DNA of 64,000 nucleotides from Bacteroidales bacterium (GTDB lineage: Bacteria > Bacteroidota > Bacteroidia > Bacteroidales > UBA932): positions 124,001 to 188,000 of the forward strand of contig JAEESO010000002.1 of assembly GCA_016286385.1 (NCBI GenBank). The letters are read 5' to 3'. Of the stretch, positions 8,644-16,765 are shown piece by piece (the stretch's first letter is position 1; each line of letters starts with the position of its first letter). Made by a program: the position numbers and the translations under genes. Under the pieces are notes generated by a model that did not search any database, had not been told where the DNA came from, and worked only from the letters and a program-made list of their open reading frames with translations.

Positions 8644-10562
8644 TTTCCGTCAGTAACGTCACGGTATCCTTCGGGAGCTTCAACCTTCTTGACTGTATAA
8701 GCTTTCACATAAGCGAGCAGGACAAGATAGGCCTGGTGGGTAAGAACGGGGCAGGGAAGAGCACGCTCATGAAGCTCATAACAGGTGAGCAGTCTCCTAC
8801 ATCCGGCAGCATTGAGATGCCCTCAGGGCTCAACATCGGCTATCTTCCCCAGATAATGGAGCACCACCGTGGCAGGACAGTGATTGAGGAGGTCATGACG
8901 GTTTTCGACCACCTCCGGGCAATGGAGGAGGAACTGGAAAGCCTCACGGCTCAGCTGGGGGAGAGAACAGACTATGAATCGGCCTCCTACGAAGCCCTCA
9001 TTACCCGTCTTAACGAGCTGAACGACCGCCTGGCCCTGGAAACCGGCGAATCCCCGCTGGTGCAGGCAAAGAAGGTTCTCTACGGCCTTGGATTCAAGGA
9101 GGATGAGCTTTCCCGCAATACGGAAACCTTCAGCCAGGGCTGGAACATGCGCATTGAGCTTGCGAAGATCCTTCTCTCAAGGCCGGATGTCCTCCTTCTT
9201 GACGAGCCCACAAACCACCTTGACATAGAATCCATCGAGTGGTTTGAGGACTATCTGAAGGGCTTCAGGGGCTCTATTATGATGGTTTCCCATGACCGCA
9301 AGTTCCTGGATAACGTTACCACCCGCACAGTGGAGATACTTCTTGGGCATATTCACGACTACAAGGTACCGTACAGCCAGTATGTCACGCTTCGCGCGGA
9401 GAGGATTGCCCAGCAGACTGCCGCCTATGAGAACCAGCAGCGCATGATAGAGAAGACGGAGGATTTCATAAACCGCTTCCGCTACAAGCCTACAAAGAGT
9501 AATCAGGTACAGTCCCGCATAAAGGCGCTTGAAAAGCTTGAAAGGATAGAGATAGATGAGACGGAAAACGCTTCAATCAATCTCAAATTCCCGCCCGCGC
9601 AGCGCTCCGGAGACGTGGTGTTCAAGGCCACGGATATCACCGTAGGATATCCTCAGAAGGTGGTTTTCTCCCATGCCGATATTGAGATAAAAAGGGGAGA
9701 GAAGGTAGCGCTCATCGGCCGTAACGGCGAGGGAAAGACTACCCTCATGAGGGTAATAATGAAGGAACTCTATCCTCTTGAAGGAGAGGCTAAGACGGGT
9801 CACAACGTAAGCATCGGCTATTATGCCCAGAATCAGGAGGATATCCTGGATCCGTCAGAGACAGTTTTCGGGACACTTGACAGAATAGCTGTAGGCGATA
9901 TCAGAACCCGCCTCAGGGATATCCTGGGGGCATTCCTTTTCAAGGGAGAGGACATTGACAAGAGGGTATCCGTCCTTAGCGGAGGAGAGCGTGCCAGGCT
10001 TGGAATGGCAAAGCTCATGCTGTCCCCGTACAACGTCCTTGCGCTGGATGAACCCACCAACCATATGGATATCAGGTCAAAAGATATCCTCAAGCAGGCC
10101 CTCAAATCCTTCGACGGTACGCTTATTGTTGTATCCCATGACCGTGACTTCCTGGATGGCCTTGTGGATAAGCTCTATGAATTCCGTGACGGAAAGGTAA
10201 CGGAGCACCTTGGGACGGTGGCCGATTTCCTCCGGAGGCGCAAACTTGAGAGCCTTCAGGAACTTGAAAGAAAGGCCCCGGTACAGGAAAAAGCTCCAGC
10301 CCAGCCTTCTGAGGGCGTGAAAGAATTCCGTAAGATGAAGGCTGTGTCAAAGGAGGAGAGGAAGATACGTAACAGGATTGATTACCTGGAAAAGCAGATA
10401 TCGGCCCATGAGGAGAAGATGGCGGAAATAGAGAAAATCCTTGCTAATCCGGGAAATAATGACGATATTTTGGACCTCACAAGGGAATACCTGGAACACA
10501 AGAGGACTATGGATGAGCAGACGCTGGAGTGGACTTCCCTTATGGAGCAGATAGATAATTAA
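8640..10562 (+). CDS. ABC-F family ATP-binding protein
   Basis: A 640-residue soluble protein with two ABC ATPase domains and no membrane segments. Domain 1 has Walker A GKNGAGKST (about 35-43), a degenerate signature SQGWNMRIELA and Walker B LLLDEPTNHLDIE. Domain 2 has GRNGEGKTT (about 360), LSGGERARLGMAK and ALDEPTNHMDI. A charged linker joins them and a C-terminal Lys/Glu coiled coil follows (about 575-640). This is the Uup/EttA-type ABC-F layout; such proteins act on ribosomes or branched DNA rather than in transport. It overlaps tatC by 4 bp. Confidence 0.93.
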   Translation: MISVSNVTVSFGSFNLLDCISFHISEQDKIGLVGKNGAGKSTLMKLITGEQSPTSGSIEMPSGLNIGYLPQIMEHHRGRTVIEEVMTVFDHLRAMEEELESLTAQLGERTDYESASYEALITRLNELNDRLALETGESPLVQAKKVLYGLGFKEDELSRNTETFSQGWNMRIELAKILLSRPDVLLLDEPTNHLDIESIEWFEDYLKGFRGSIMMVSHDRKFLDNVTTRTVEILLGHIHDYKVPYSQYVTLRAERIAQQTAAYENQQRMIEKTEDFINRFRYKPTKSNQVQSRIKALEKLERIEIDETENASINLKFPPAQRSGDVVFKATDITVGYPQKVVFSHADIEIKRGEKVALIGRNGEGKTTLMRVIMKELYPLEGEAKTGHNVSIGYYAQNQEDILDPSETVFGTLDRIAVGDIRTRLRDILGAFLFKGEDIDKRVSVLSGGERARLGMAKLMLSPYNVLALDEPTNHMDIRSKDILKQALKSFDGTLIVVSHDRDFLDGLVDKLYEFRDGKVTEHLGTVADFLRRRKLESLQELERKAPVQEKAPAQPSEGVKEFRKMKAVSKEERKIRNRIDYLEKQISAHEEKMAEIEKILANPGNNDDILDLTREYLEHKRTMDEQTLEWTSLMEQIDN

Positions 10563-10577
10563 TAATAGTATTGTAAT

Positions 10578-11579
10578 ATGAAAGCGCTGATTAACAAGAT
10601 GTTGATTCTTGCTATTGCAAGTGTCACTTTACTTTTAGCGGCACCTGCTGCACGTGCCCAGTACACTTCCCAGCTGGAAGAGAAGACCATCCCTGTAGGG
10701 GAGTTCTCCGGCATTGAGGTAGCCGATGACTTCGAGGTCACCCTCTCAAACGGTCCCTGTGTAGCCAAGGTTACGGTAGACAAGATGCTGTCTCCTTACG
10801 TGCAGGTTTATGTACGCGGAAAGGTGCTTCACATTACTTATGACGGCAAAGCCGTCCCCAAGGACGTAAGGCAGTTGTATAAGGGCCGGAATGCCCCCAA
10901 GCCCGTTTTCAGGGCAAGCATTTCCATGCCGGAGCTGTCGTCCCTCTTCCTAGGAGGCAATGCAATCCTTAACTGCGGAGATGTCCTTGAGTGCAAGCTC
11001 ACAACGGATATAGATATTCAGGACAAGGCTCAGCTGAAGAACCTTAATATAAAGGCCGGCTCTGTCAATGTCAATATGAAAAAGCAGGCCCAGGCGGCCT
11101 TGAGCATAGATGCCGTGAATAAGGCCGAATTAAAGACAGAGGGCAACGCAAACCTCAGGGCCACCGTCAACGCCCATGACATCATCTCCGCTGCTGCCGG
11201 TTCTTCAGAGATTGCCATCACCTCCAAGGGTGAAGATGCAACAATATCCGGCACAAGCGGATCAAAGTCTGTCATAACATTCGAGGGAGAGAAGGCCGTG
11301 GTAAATATTTCAGGATCGGCCAGTATCAACCTCTCAGGTAAGGGTGAAGCTCTTTCCGTTCGCGGTGAGAGGAGCGCCAACCTTGAGGCCGCTGCTTTTG
11401 ATACCAAGACTGCGACCGTAGACCTTAACGGTTCCGTGAAAGCTAATATCACCGTCTCAGAGAGCCTGGACGCCAATCTTGTGGGCGGCAGCACGCTCTA
11501 TTATACCGGTGATCCCGTGTTCAAAATCGGCAAAGTTGTTCGTTCTACCCTCGCTCCTTACGGCTCAAGCACAAGATAA
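10578..11579 (+). CDS. secreted DUF2807 (head GIN domain) protein
   Basis: A 333-residue exported protein. A signal peptide (residues 1 to about 27, ending AAPAARAQ) precedes a DUF2807 beta-helix-like region beginning VGEFSGIEVADDFEVTL. The rest is a repetitive run of short beta strands with Gly/Ser/Ala/Asn turns. DUF2807 proteins are common in Bacteroidota as putative adhesins or envelope proteins; no function is proven. It starts 15 bp after the ABC-F gene and its stop overlaps the M19 peptidase start. Confidence 0.85.
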   Translation: MKALINKMLILAIASVTLLLAAPAARAQYTSQLEEKTIPVGEFSGIEVADDFEVTLSNGPCVAKVTVDKMLSPYVQVYVRGKVLHITYDGKAVPKDVRQLYKGRNAPKPVFRASISMPELSSLFLGGNAILNCGDVLECKLTTDIDIQDKAQLKNLNIKAGSVNVNMKKQAQAALSIDAVNKAELKTEGNANLRATVNAHDIISAAAGSSEIAITSKGEDATISGTSGSKSVITFEGEKAVVNISGSASINLSGKGEALSVRGERSANLEAAAFDTKTATVDLNGSVKANITVSESLDANLVGGSTLYYTGDPVFKIGKVVRSTLAPYGSSTR

Positions 11580-12670
11580 TGATTTACGATTCCCATATGG
11601 ATACCCCCTCCCAGCTTCTGAGGCTGAGGAATGTGGATATAGACAATAAATACGGCCATGTAGACTTCCCTAAACTCATCAGAGGGGGAGTGGACGGTGT
11701 TTTCTTTGCGCTTTATACGCCGCCCCAGATGGCCCCGGACGCCGCTACAAGATACGCCCTGGAGATGTTGTCCGCAACATATGATGCCGTTGAGCGTAAT
11801 TCGGAGCTATCGGCAATAACCTTCAGTCCGGAAGAGGCCACAAAGAACCGCAAGGACGGCCTTATTTCCATTTTTATAGGTATGGAGAACGGATCTCCCA
11901 TCCAGGAGAATCTGTCGCTCCTCAGGACTTTCTACCGCCTTGGTGTGAGTTATGTCACCCTTACACATAACGGGGACAACGCTATTGCCGATGCAGCGTC
12001 TGAAGGGAAGAAATGGAACGGGCTCAGCCCCTTCGGCCGGGAGGTTATTGCGGAAATGAACCAGCTTGGTATGATGATAGACCTTTCACATGCCTCGGAC
12101 AAAACCTTCTGGGACTGCATAGAGGCCTCAAAGGCTCCAATCGTAGCCACGCACTCCTGCTGCCGCAGTCTCTGCGGCCACAGGCGCAACCTTACGGATG
12201 ATATGCTGAAGGCGCTGGGGGAGAAGGATGGATATGTGGGGATAAACTTCTATCCTGCATTCCTCAGTGACCGCTTTGGCAAAGATCCCGCTGAGGCTGC
12301 GCTTCTTGACGAAGCCGAGAAAACGGACCAATACTGGAGGCAGTGCCCGTCAGACATTGAACGCACGGAAGCCTGGCATATAATCCAGGACCGCCTGAAA
12401 GAAGAGATCTGGCGTCCCGGCGTGAAGGAAGTGGTGGACCATATAGATTATGCTGTCAAGTTGGCGGGCATAGACCATGTTGGACTTGGCTCCGATTTTG
12501 ACGGAATATGTGTTGGTCCGGAGGGGCTTGAAGATGTCTCAAAGATTGGTGCCGTAGCGGTGGAAATGCGCCGCCGCGGATACTCTGAGAAGGACATTGA
12601 GAAGGTTTCCGGCAAGAATTTGATGGATGTGTTCCAACGAGTTGTAAACTGCTCTGAATTAGAGCATTAA
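11579..12670 (+). CDS. membrane dipeptidase, peptidase family M19
   Basis: A 363-residue zinc dipeptidase of family M19 (renal dipeptidase fold). Metal-ligand and active-site segments are visible: DSHMDTP near the N-terminus, IGMENG (bridging Glu), LTHNGDN, LSHASD, VATHSCCRSLCGHRRN and GLGSDFDG. There is no signal peptide, so it should be cytoplasmic; it hydrolyses dipeptides, including those with D-residues in some relatives. The start overlaps the last base of the DUF2807 stop. A strong bidirectional terminator follows. Confidence 0.92.
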   Translation: MIYDSHMDTPSQLLRLRNVDIDNKYGHVDFPKLIRGGVDGVFFALYTPPQMAPDAATRYALEMLSATYDAVERNSELSAITFSPEEATKNRKDGLISIFIGMENGSPIQENLSLLRTFYRLGVSYVTLTHNGDNAIADAASEGKKWNGLSPFGREVIAEMNQLGMMIDLSHASDKTFWDCIEASKAPIVATHSCCRSLCGHRRNLTDDMLKALGEKDGYVGINFYPAFLSDRFGKDPAEAALLDEAEKTDQYWRQCPSDIERTEAWHIIQDRLKEEIWRPGVKEVVDHIDYAVKLAGIDHVGLGSDFDGICVGPEGLEDVSKIGAVAVEMRRRGYSEKDIEKVSGKNLMDVFQRVVNCSELEH

Positions 12671-12673
12671 GCC

Positions 12674-12720
12674 TAAAAGTAACAAAGATGTTAGTAAATC
12701 TAACATCTTTGTTACTTTTA
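12674..12720. terminator. bidirectional terminator between convergent genes
   Basis: A perfect 21-bp inverted repeat (TAAAAGTAACAAAGATGTTA and its complement) with a 5-nt loop lies between the M19 stop and the cinA stop. A/T runs at both ends let it work in both directions. Confidence 0.8.
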
Positions 12721-12733
12721 TTGTGTATCAGTA

Positions 12734-13975
12734 CTATAACTGTTTTTCTATGTAAAGCCTCAAGAAATTGAGTGCAGAGGCCGCGAAGCGTTCAATATTG
12801 CGCGCGCGGTCATTTTTGTAACAGTATTTTACGGTCCGTGTACCGCGTGGTCCGCTCACCCCAATCCATACTGTTCCGCCAGGATTTTTCCCGTCTCCGT
12901 CTTTATCGGCCAGCCCAGTGGTGGCAACGGAATATGTGCTTCCGGTAAGGCGCCTCACGCCCTCTGCCATGGCGGCCGCAACCTCTGAACTTACCACTCC
13001 GTTCTCCGTTATGACGCTCTCCGGAACTCCAAGCACATTCTCTTTTACGGAAACTGCATAGGAGGTGACGGAGCCAATGAAATAGGCCGATGATCCGGAA
13101 ACAGAAGTGAAGAGGTGGGCAATCTCGCCGCCGGTGCAGGATTCTGCAGCCGACACTGTTTCCCCGTGTTCCTTCAGAAGCTTTCCTACAGCTGCCTCAA
13201 GGGTGGTGTCATCCGATGCATAGACAAGGGAGCCAAGCAGGCCCTTAAGCGCTTCCAGCTGCGCCTCCAGGCTCTTTTCATCTCCTCCATAGGAGGACAG
13301 GCGCAGCCTTATCCCAGTAAGGGTATTGGGGAGATATGCAAGGTGCATATTGGAAGGAAGGGCGTCTTCCCATTTTGCAATTTTCTCTGAGAGGGCCGAT
13401 TCTGCCATGCCGTACACCATAATATTACGGTGTACTATGCTCCCTGGCTTGAAATGGGCCAGAATGTCCCCTAAAACGGCCGGAATTGCCCCTACTGCCT
13501 CATGTGGTACTCCTGGAAGGGCATAGAGCGTAGCTTTGTCCAGAAGGCTTCTGAACACCATTATGGGTGCAGTGCCAAGCTTATTGACTATAACCTCCGC
13601 CTTTTCCGGCACCTGTGCCTGCGCAAGATTGATGGGGAGTACGTCCAGGCCCCTTCCTTTCAGGATCTTATGAACCATCTCAAGCTGCCCAGGGTCCTCC
13701 CTGTAGCCGTTACTGCCGGAAAAACGCGCCAGGACAGCCTTGGTTATATCATCTTTGGTGGGCCCCAGACCTCCTGTAGTAATTACAATGTCACTAAGGC
13801 CGATTTCCCGCCTCAGGGCATCCTCGATGGCCTCTGGGGCATCTCCTACGGAGACCATGCTCCTGACGTGGATTCCGGCCTCTTCCAGAGCCCTGGCAAT
13901 GTTGCTGGAATTGGTATCCGTAACCTGGCCGATGAGAATCTCATCGCCAATTGTACATATACTTGCGGTAAGCAT
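12734..13975 (-). CDS. cinA: CinA-like protein (nicotinamide-nucleotide amidase)
   Basis: A 413-residue CinA. The N-terminal MoCF-like domain carries GDEILIGQVTDTNS and TTGGLGPTKDDITK. The C-terminal amidase domain begins near residue 255 and carries VSAAESCTGGEIAHLFTSV, the GSVTSYA and NGVVS motifs and ATTGLADKDG. The family deamidates NMN in pyridine-nucleotide recycling, and the N-terminal domain often has ADP-ribose pyrophosphatase activity. The TGIAGP motif of typical CinA reads TGLADK here, a modest departure. It starts 1 bp after the PyrD-like gene, so the pair is an operon. Confidence 0.92.
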   Translation of the reverse strand: MLTASICTIGDEILIGQVTDTNSSNIARALEEAGIHVRSMVSVGDAPEAIEDALRREIGLSDIVITTGGLGPTKDDITKAVLARFSGSNGYREDPGQLEMVHKILKGRGLDVLPINLAQAQVPEKAEVIVNKLGTAPIMVFRSLLDKATLYALPGVPHEAVGAIPAVLGDILAHFKPGSIVHRNIMVYGMAESALSEKIAKWEDALPSNMHLAYLPNTLTGIRLRLSSYGGDEKSLEAQLEALKGLLGSLVYASDDTTLEAAVGKLLKEHGETVSAAESCTGGEIAHLFTSVSGSSAYFIGSVTSYAVSVKENVLGVPESVITENGVVSSEVAAAMAEGVRRLTGSTYSVATTGLADKDGDGKNPGGTVWIGVSGPRGTRTVKYCYKNDRARNIERFAASALNFLRLYIEKQL

Positions 13976-13976
13976 A

Positions 13977-14630
13977 TTATTTGTTCAGTGATTTAAGTAT
14001 TCTGATGCGCTGGAGGTGCCCTAGGGATGTTTCTACTGGGATTCCGCGGCTGCAGAAATCAAGCGCTTCCTGTGGAGAATCCGTGTTGAAGATAAGGGGA
14101 AGTCTCCCTTGCGTGGCGCTTTCAACATATTCAAAGCGCTTTACCCCATGGATTATGACTCCGTCAATACCGGAGAGGCGGCAATAGTCCAGAAGGGGGC
14201 CGATTTCATCCTTAGTAAGGCCGTCAGTGATGCGTACAAGAACGCGCGTATAGCGCTCATAGCAGAGCCGGAGGCTCAGGAGTTCATCCAGGAGCACTGT
14301 AATGTCAGGGACTTCCTGAGTGCCTTCTTCCCAGCCGGTATCTATAATGAGGAAATCCACAAAGTCATATAGCAGGGCAAAGGAACGCTGGGTGTCACGC
14401 TTAAGATTGACTGCAAGTACGGTTTCCTTCCTCAGGGACTGCAGGCTGGATATCCATTCCAGGATTCCGTCCTTTGGTGGAGTAAGGGTAAGAAAACCGG
14501 GTGCGGGATGCGGTATCCTATATGATTTAGAGCTGTTTACGCCCTCATAGGCACCAAGTGGATTCCCCAGTGTAACGCCTGAGAATTCAATTTTGGGGAC
14601 TTTGTCCAGTTTTTTCTTGAAAAACAGCAT
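13977..14630 (-). CDS. reduced dihydroorotate dehydrogenase-like protein
   Basis: A 217-residue TIM-barrel-like protein resembling dihydroorotate dehydrogenase (GVTLGNPLGAYEGVN, LTKDEIGPLLDYCRLSGIDGVI, GHLQRIRILKSL). It is about 100 residues shorter than PyrD, and I cannot find the FMN-binding and catalytic base motifs of true PyrD. It may be a divergent relative without that activity. It sits 1 bp upstream of cinA and has its own -7 element. Assignment rests on fold-level resemblance only. Confidence 0.55.
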   Translation of the reverse strand: MLFFKKKLDKVPKIEFSGVTLGNPLGAYEGVNSSKSYRIPHPAPGFLTLTPPKDGILEWISSLQSLRKETVLAVNLKRDTQRSFALLYDFVDFLIIDTGWEEGTQEVPDITVLLDELLSLRLCYERYTRVLVRITDGLTKDEIGPLLDYCRLSGIDGVIIHGVKRFEYVESATQGRLPLIFNTDSPQEALDFCSRGIPVETSLGHLQRIRILKSLNK

Positions 14631-14653
14631 CCTTGCGATTATCTATACGGATG

Positions 14654-14661
14654 CAAAAATA
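14654..14661 (-). promoter_or_regulatory. -7 element (TATTTTTG) for the pyrD-like/cinA operon
   Basis: The minus strand reads TATTTTTG 23 bp before the ATG of the PyrD-like gene, in the 36-bp gap behind the XRE gene. Confidence 0.5.
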
Positions 14662-14666
14662 ATAAA

Positions 14667-15014
14667 TTATTCTTCAGGATGGAACTCTTCAAAGGTATTG
14701 TCCGAGTAAAAAACAAGGATTCTATTCACTTTACGGCCGGAATCTGCAGTCTTCTGAGGGAAAAGATCCATCATGATACTGCCCTCAGCGTCCTCTGAGG
14801 CCGCATCCTTGTACATTTTGCCTCTTCCTGTGAGAAGCCATTCAAGGTTAAGGGCGGGGTAGTGAAGCATGAGGCTCTCCAGGAAATCATAGCCGGGCTT
14901 GTTGCGGCCGGACAGGATATGGGAGACACTTCCGCGTGCAACGGACAGAGTATCTGCAAACTGAGTCTGCGTGAGATTTTCCGCCTGCAAAAACTGTAAA
15001 AGACGCCGATTCAT
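14667..15014 (-). CDS. XRE-family helix-turn-helix regulator
   Basis: A 115-residue DNA-binding protein. The Cro/CI-type helix-turn-helix covers about residues 5-60 (QAENLTQTQFADTLSVARGS, then SHILSGRNKPGYDFLESL). After it comes LNLEWLLTGRGKMY, a motif common in Bacteroidales XRE proteins, and an acidic tail. I use the ATG at 15014 (MNRRLLQF) instead of the ORF-track start, because a -7 element lies at 15035-15042 and the extra 17 residues would be upstream of transcription. It probably represses its own promoter; see the TTTCACA sites. Confidence 0.85.
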   Translation of the reverse strand: MNRRLLQFLQAENLTQTQFADTLSVARGSVSHILSGRNKPGYDFLESLMLHYPALNLEWLLTGRGKMYKDAASEDAEGSIMMDLFPQKTADSGRKVNRILVFYSDNTFEEFHPEE

Positions 15015-15034
15015 ATTCCTGAATTTTGTTATCA

Positions 15035-15042
15035 CAAATATA
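15035..15042 (-). promoter_or_regulatory. -7 element (TATATTTG) for the XRE regulator
   Basis: The minus strand reads TATATTTG 20 bp before the ATG at 15014. A TTTCACA heptamer lies 9 bp further upstream (15052-15058), where a repressor would block the -33 region. Confidence 0.55.
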
Positions 15043-15459
15043 CACACTAAATGTGAAACATCCAAATATGGTTCCTGAGGAACATTTGGAAAGGGGTAGG
15101 GTAAATGGAATAAATAATTATATGAAATTTAATTTAAGTAATAATATATAAATAACTGATTATTACTAATATAGTATTAAATATAATGCCAGTTAAAAGG
15201 CTTTTTGCAAGCCGGCCGGTTTTATATTATGGATTCTGTTAAAGTAATATAGAATATAAATATATATAAAACACTGATTTTCCGATAGTTAAATTTAAAA
15301 CAACAAAAGGTGTGGAACACTTTTGCAAGAAAGTATCAGTGCCCTTTTCGAAATGTTAAACAAGTGATGGATTATTTACAAATGTTAACAAATGGCGTGT
15401 TGGTAATATTTCACATATGTATAATCATGTTGCGCTCAAAAACTGATTTACGTGATATT

Positions 15460-15472
15460 TCACAATTTGTGA
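15460..15472. promoter_or_regulatory. 13-bp palindrome, candidate operator upstream of queA
   Basis: TCACAA-T-TTGTGA is a perfect 6-bp inverted repeat about 9 bp upstream of the queA -7 element. It overlaps one of three TTTCACA heptamers in this intergenic region. Binding by the neighbouring XRE protein is inferred. Confidence 0.4.
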
Positions 15473-15481
15473 TTAATAGTG

Positions 15482-15489
15482 TAACTTTG
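15482..15489 (+). promoter_or_regulatory. -7 element (TAACTTTG) for queA
   Basis: TAACTTTG fits TAnnTTTG and ends 19 bp before the queA ATG. Confidence 0.5.
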
Positions 15490-15508
15490 CCCCGAAAAAC
15501 GAATTCTG

Positions 15509-16717
15509 ATGATACCTGAAATTCATATAGAGGATTACAATTATGGCCTGGAAGACTCCAGGATAGCAAAATACCCTCTTCCGGAGCGTGACGCATCAAA
15601 ACTCCTCCACTACAAGAACGGTGAGGTCTCGCATACCATTTTCCGCAATTTACCCAATCTTCTCCCTGAAGGGGCAATGATGGTATTCAACGAGACTAAA
15701 GTTGTACCGGCCCGCCTCCATTTCAGGCGTGAAAGCGGTGCGCATATTGAGATATTCTGCCTGGAACCCATTGCTCCTGTGGAATACAACCTGGCCTTTG
15801 CCGCTACTACGGAGACCACTTGGAAATGTGTTATCGGCAATGCTAAAAAGTGGAAAGAGGACATCTTGAGGCTGTATAATCCAAATGACGATGCCGTGAT
15901 TGGCGCCATGGACCTGAGGGCAGAACTTACCGGCCGGGACGGTCAGACAGGGCAGGTGAGATTTACCTGGAAGGACGGCAGCCCGTTCTCAAGGGTACTT
16001 GAAGTTGCCGGAACCGTTCCAATTCCACCGTACCTTAACAGGGAATCAGAGGCTATTGATGTGCAGCGGTATCAGACCCTATACGCACGCATCAGGGGCT
16101 CCGTAGCAGCACCTACGGCCGGTCTCCACTTTACCGACAGGGTCCTTGAGGGAATCAAGGCAAAGGGTATAGATATGGAGAAAGTGTGCCTCCACGTAGG
16201 CGCCGGTACTTTCCTTCCGGTCAAGAGTTCCCTGGTTTCAGAGCATCCCATGCACCGTGAACCGTTTGTTGTCACAAGGGATCTTTTGGTGAAGCTAAGG
16301 GACAGGAAAGTGCCCCTCATTGCAGTAGGAACCACTTCCGTAAGGACTCTCGAATCCCTTTACTATGTAGGCGTAAGCTGCATTGAGGAAGGGGAACCCC
16401 GTGACGTAGCCCAGTGGGCTCCGTATGAAAGGGAGTACACCTATTCAACTCAGGAAGCCATCCAGGCCATCATAGACTGGCTGGACAAAAACGGAAAGAG
16501 GGAAATCAGCGCCGGAACCCGCATTATCATCGTACCGGGCTTCAAATTCCGCATCGTAGACCTTCTTGTGACAAATTTCCATCAGCCGGAAAGTACCCTT
16601 ATCCTTCTTGTATCGGCCTTTGTAAACGGCAACTGGAGAGCCATTTACAATTATGCGCTGGACAATGATTTCCGTTTTCTGAGCTACGGAGACTCCTCTT
16701 TGCTTGAAAGGGCATAG
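15509..16717 (+). CDS. queA: QueA-like tRNA preQ1-34 S-adenosylmethionine ribosyltransferase-isomerase, long form
   Basis: QueA transfers and isomerises the ribosyl part of SAM onto preQ1 in tRNA, giving epoxyqueuosine. Family blocks are present in order: IAKYPLPERDASKLL, MMVFNETKVVPARLHF, APTAGLHFT, KVCLHVGAGTFLPVK, AVGTTSVRTLES and the C-terminal TNFHQPESTLILLVSAF with FLSYGDSSLL. At 402 residues it is some 50 longer than the usual QueA of about 345; the extra length lies around residues 85-150 and 290-340. This may be the second, longer QueA paralogue of Bacteroidota, so the exact substrate is less certain than the fold. Confidence 0.85.
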   Translation: MIPEIHIEDYNYGLEDSRIAKYPLPERDASKLLHYKNGEVSHTIFRNLPNLLPEGAMMVFNETKVVPARLHFRRESGAHIEIFCLEPIAPVEYNLAFAATTETTWKCVIGNAKKWKEDILRLYNPNDDAVIGAMDLRAELTGRDGQTGQVRFTWKDGSPFSRVLEVAGTVPIPPYLNRESEAIDVQRYQTLYARIRGSVAAPTAGLHFTDRVLEGIKAKGIDMEKVCLHVGAGTFLPVKSSLVSEHPMHREPFVVTRDLLVKLRDRKVPLIAVGTTSVRTLESLYYVGVSCIEEGEPRDVAQWAPYEREYTYSTQEAIQAIIDWLDKNGKREISAGTRIIIVPGFKFRIVDLLVTNFHQPESTLILLVSAFVNGNWRAIYNYALDNDFRFLSYGDSSLLERA

Positions 16718-16737
16718 GTTAATCCAAAAATTTGGCT

Positions 16738-16745
16738 TAAATTTG
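16738..16745 (+). promoter_or_regulatory. -7 element (TAAATTTG) for the acyltransferase gene
   Basis: TAAATTTG fits TAnnTTTG and ends 20 bp before the ATG at 16766. Confidence 0.5.
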
Positions 16746-16765
16746 TAGGAAGAATTGATTTGAGT

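Larger units (their letters stand above)
15015..15508. other. AT-rich 494-bp intergenic region between the XRE gene and queA
   Basis: The region is very AT-rich, most of all at 15105-15300, unlike its neighbours. It holds the divergent XRE and queA -7 elements, three TTTCACA heptamers (minus strand at 15052-15058; plus strand at 15409-15415 and 15458-15464) and a TCACAA-T-TTGTGA palindrome at 15460-15472. The 69-codon ORF at 15310-15519 has no family features and ends inside queA; I do not call it a gene. No tRNA or obvious structured RNA is visible. Confidence 0.6.

Noticed and set aside
15460-15472. CRP-type binding site
   Set aside because: Half-sites are in the opposite order to TGTGA-N6-TCACA and the spacing differs, so I kept it only as a generic palindrome.
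15310-15519. 69-aa ORF before queA
   Set aside because: It runs across the candidate operator and queA promoter and ends inside queA; composition is that of random AT-rich DNA.
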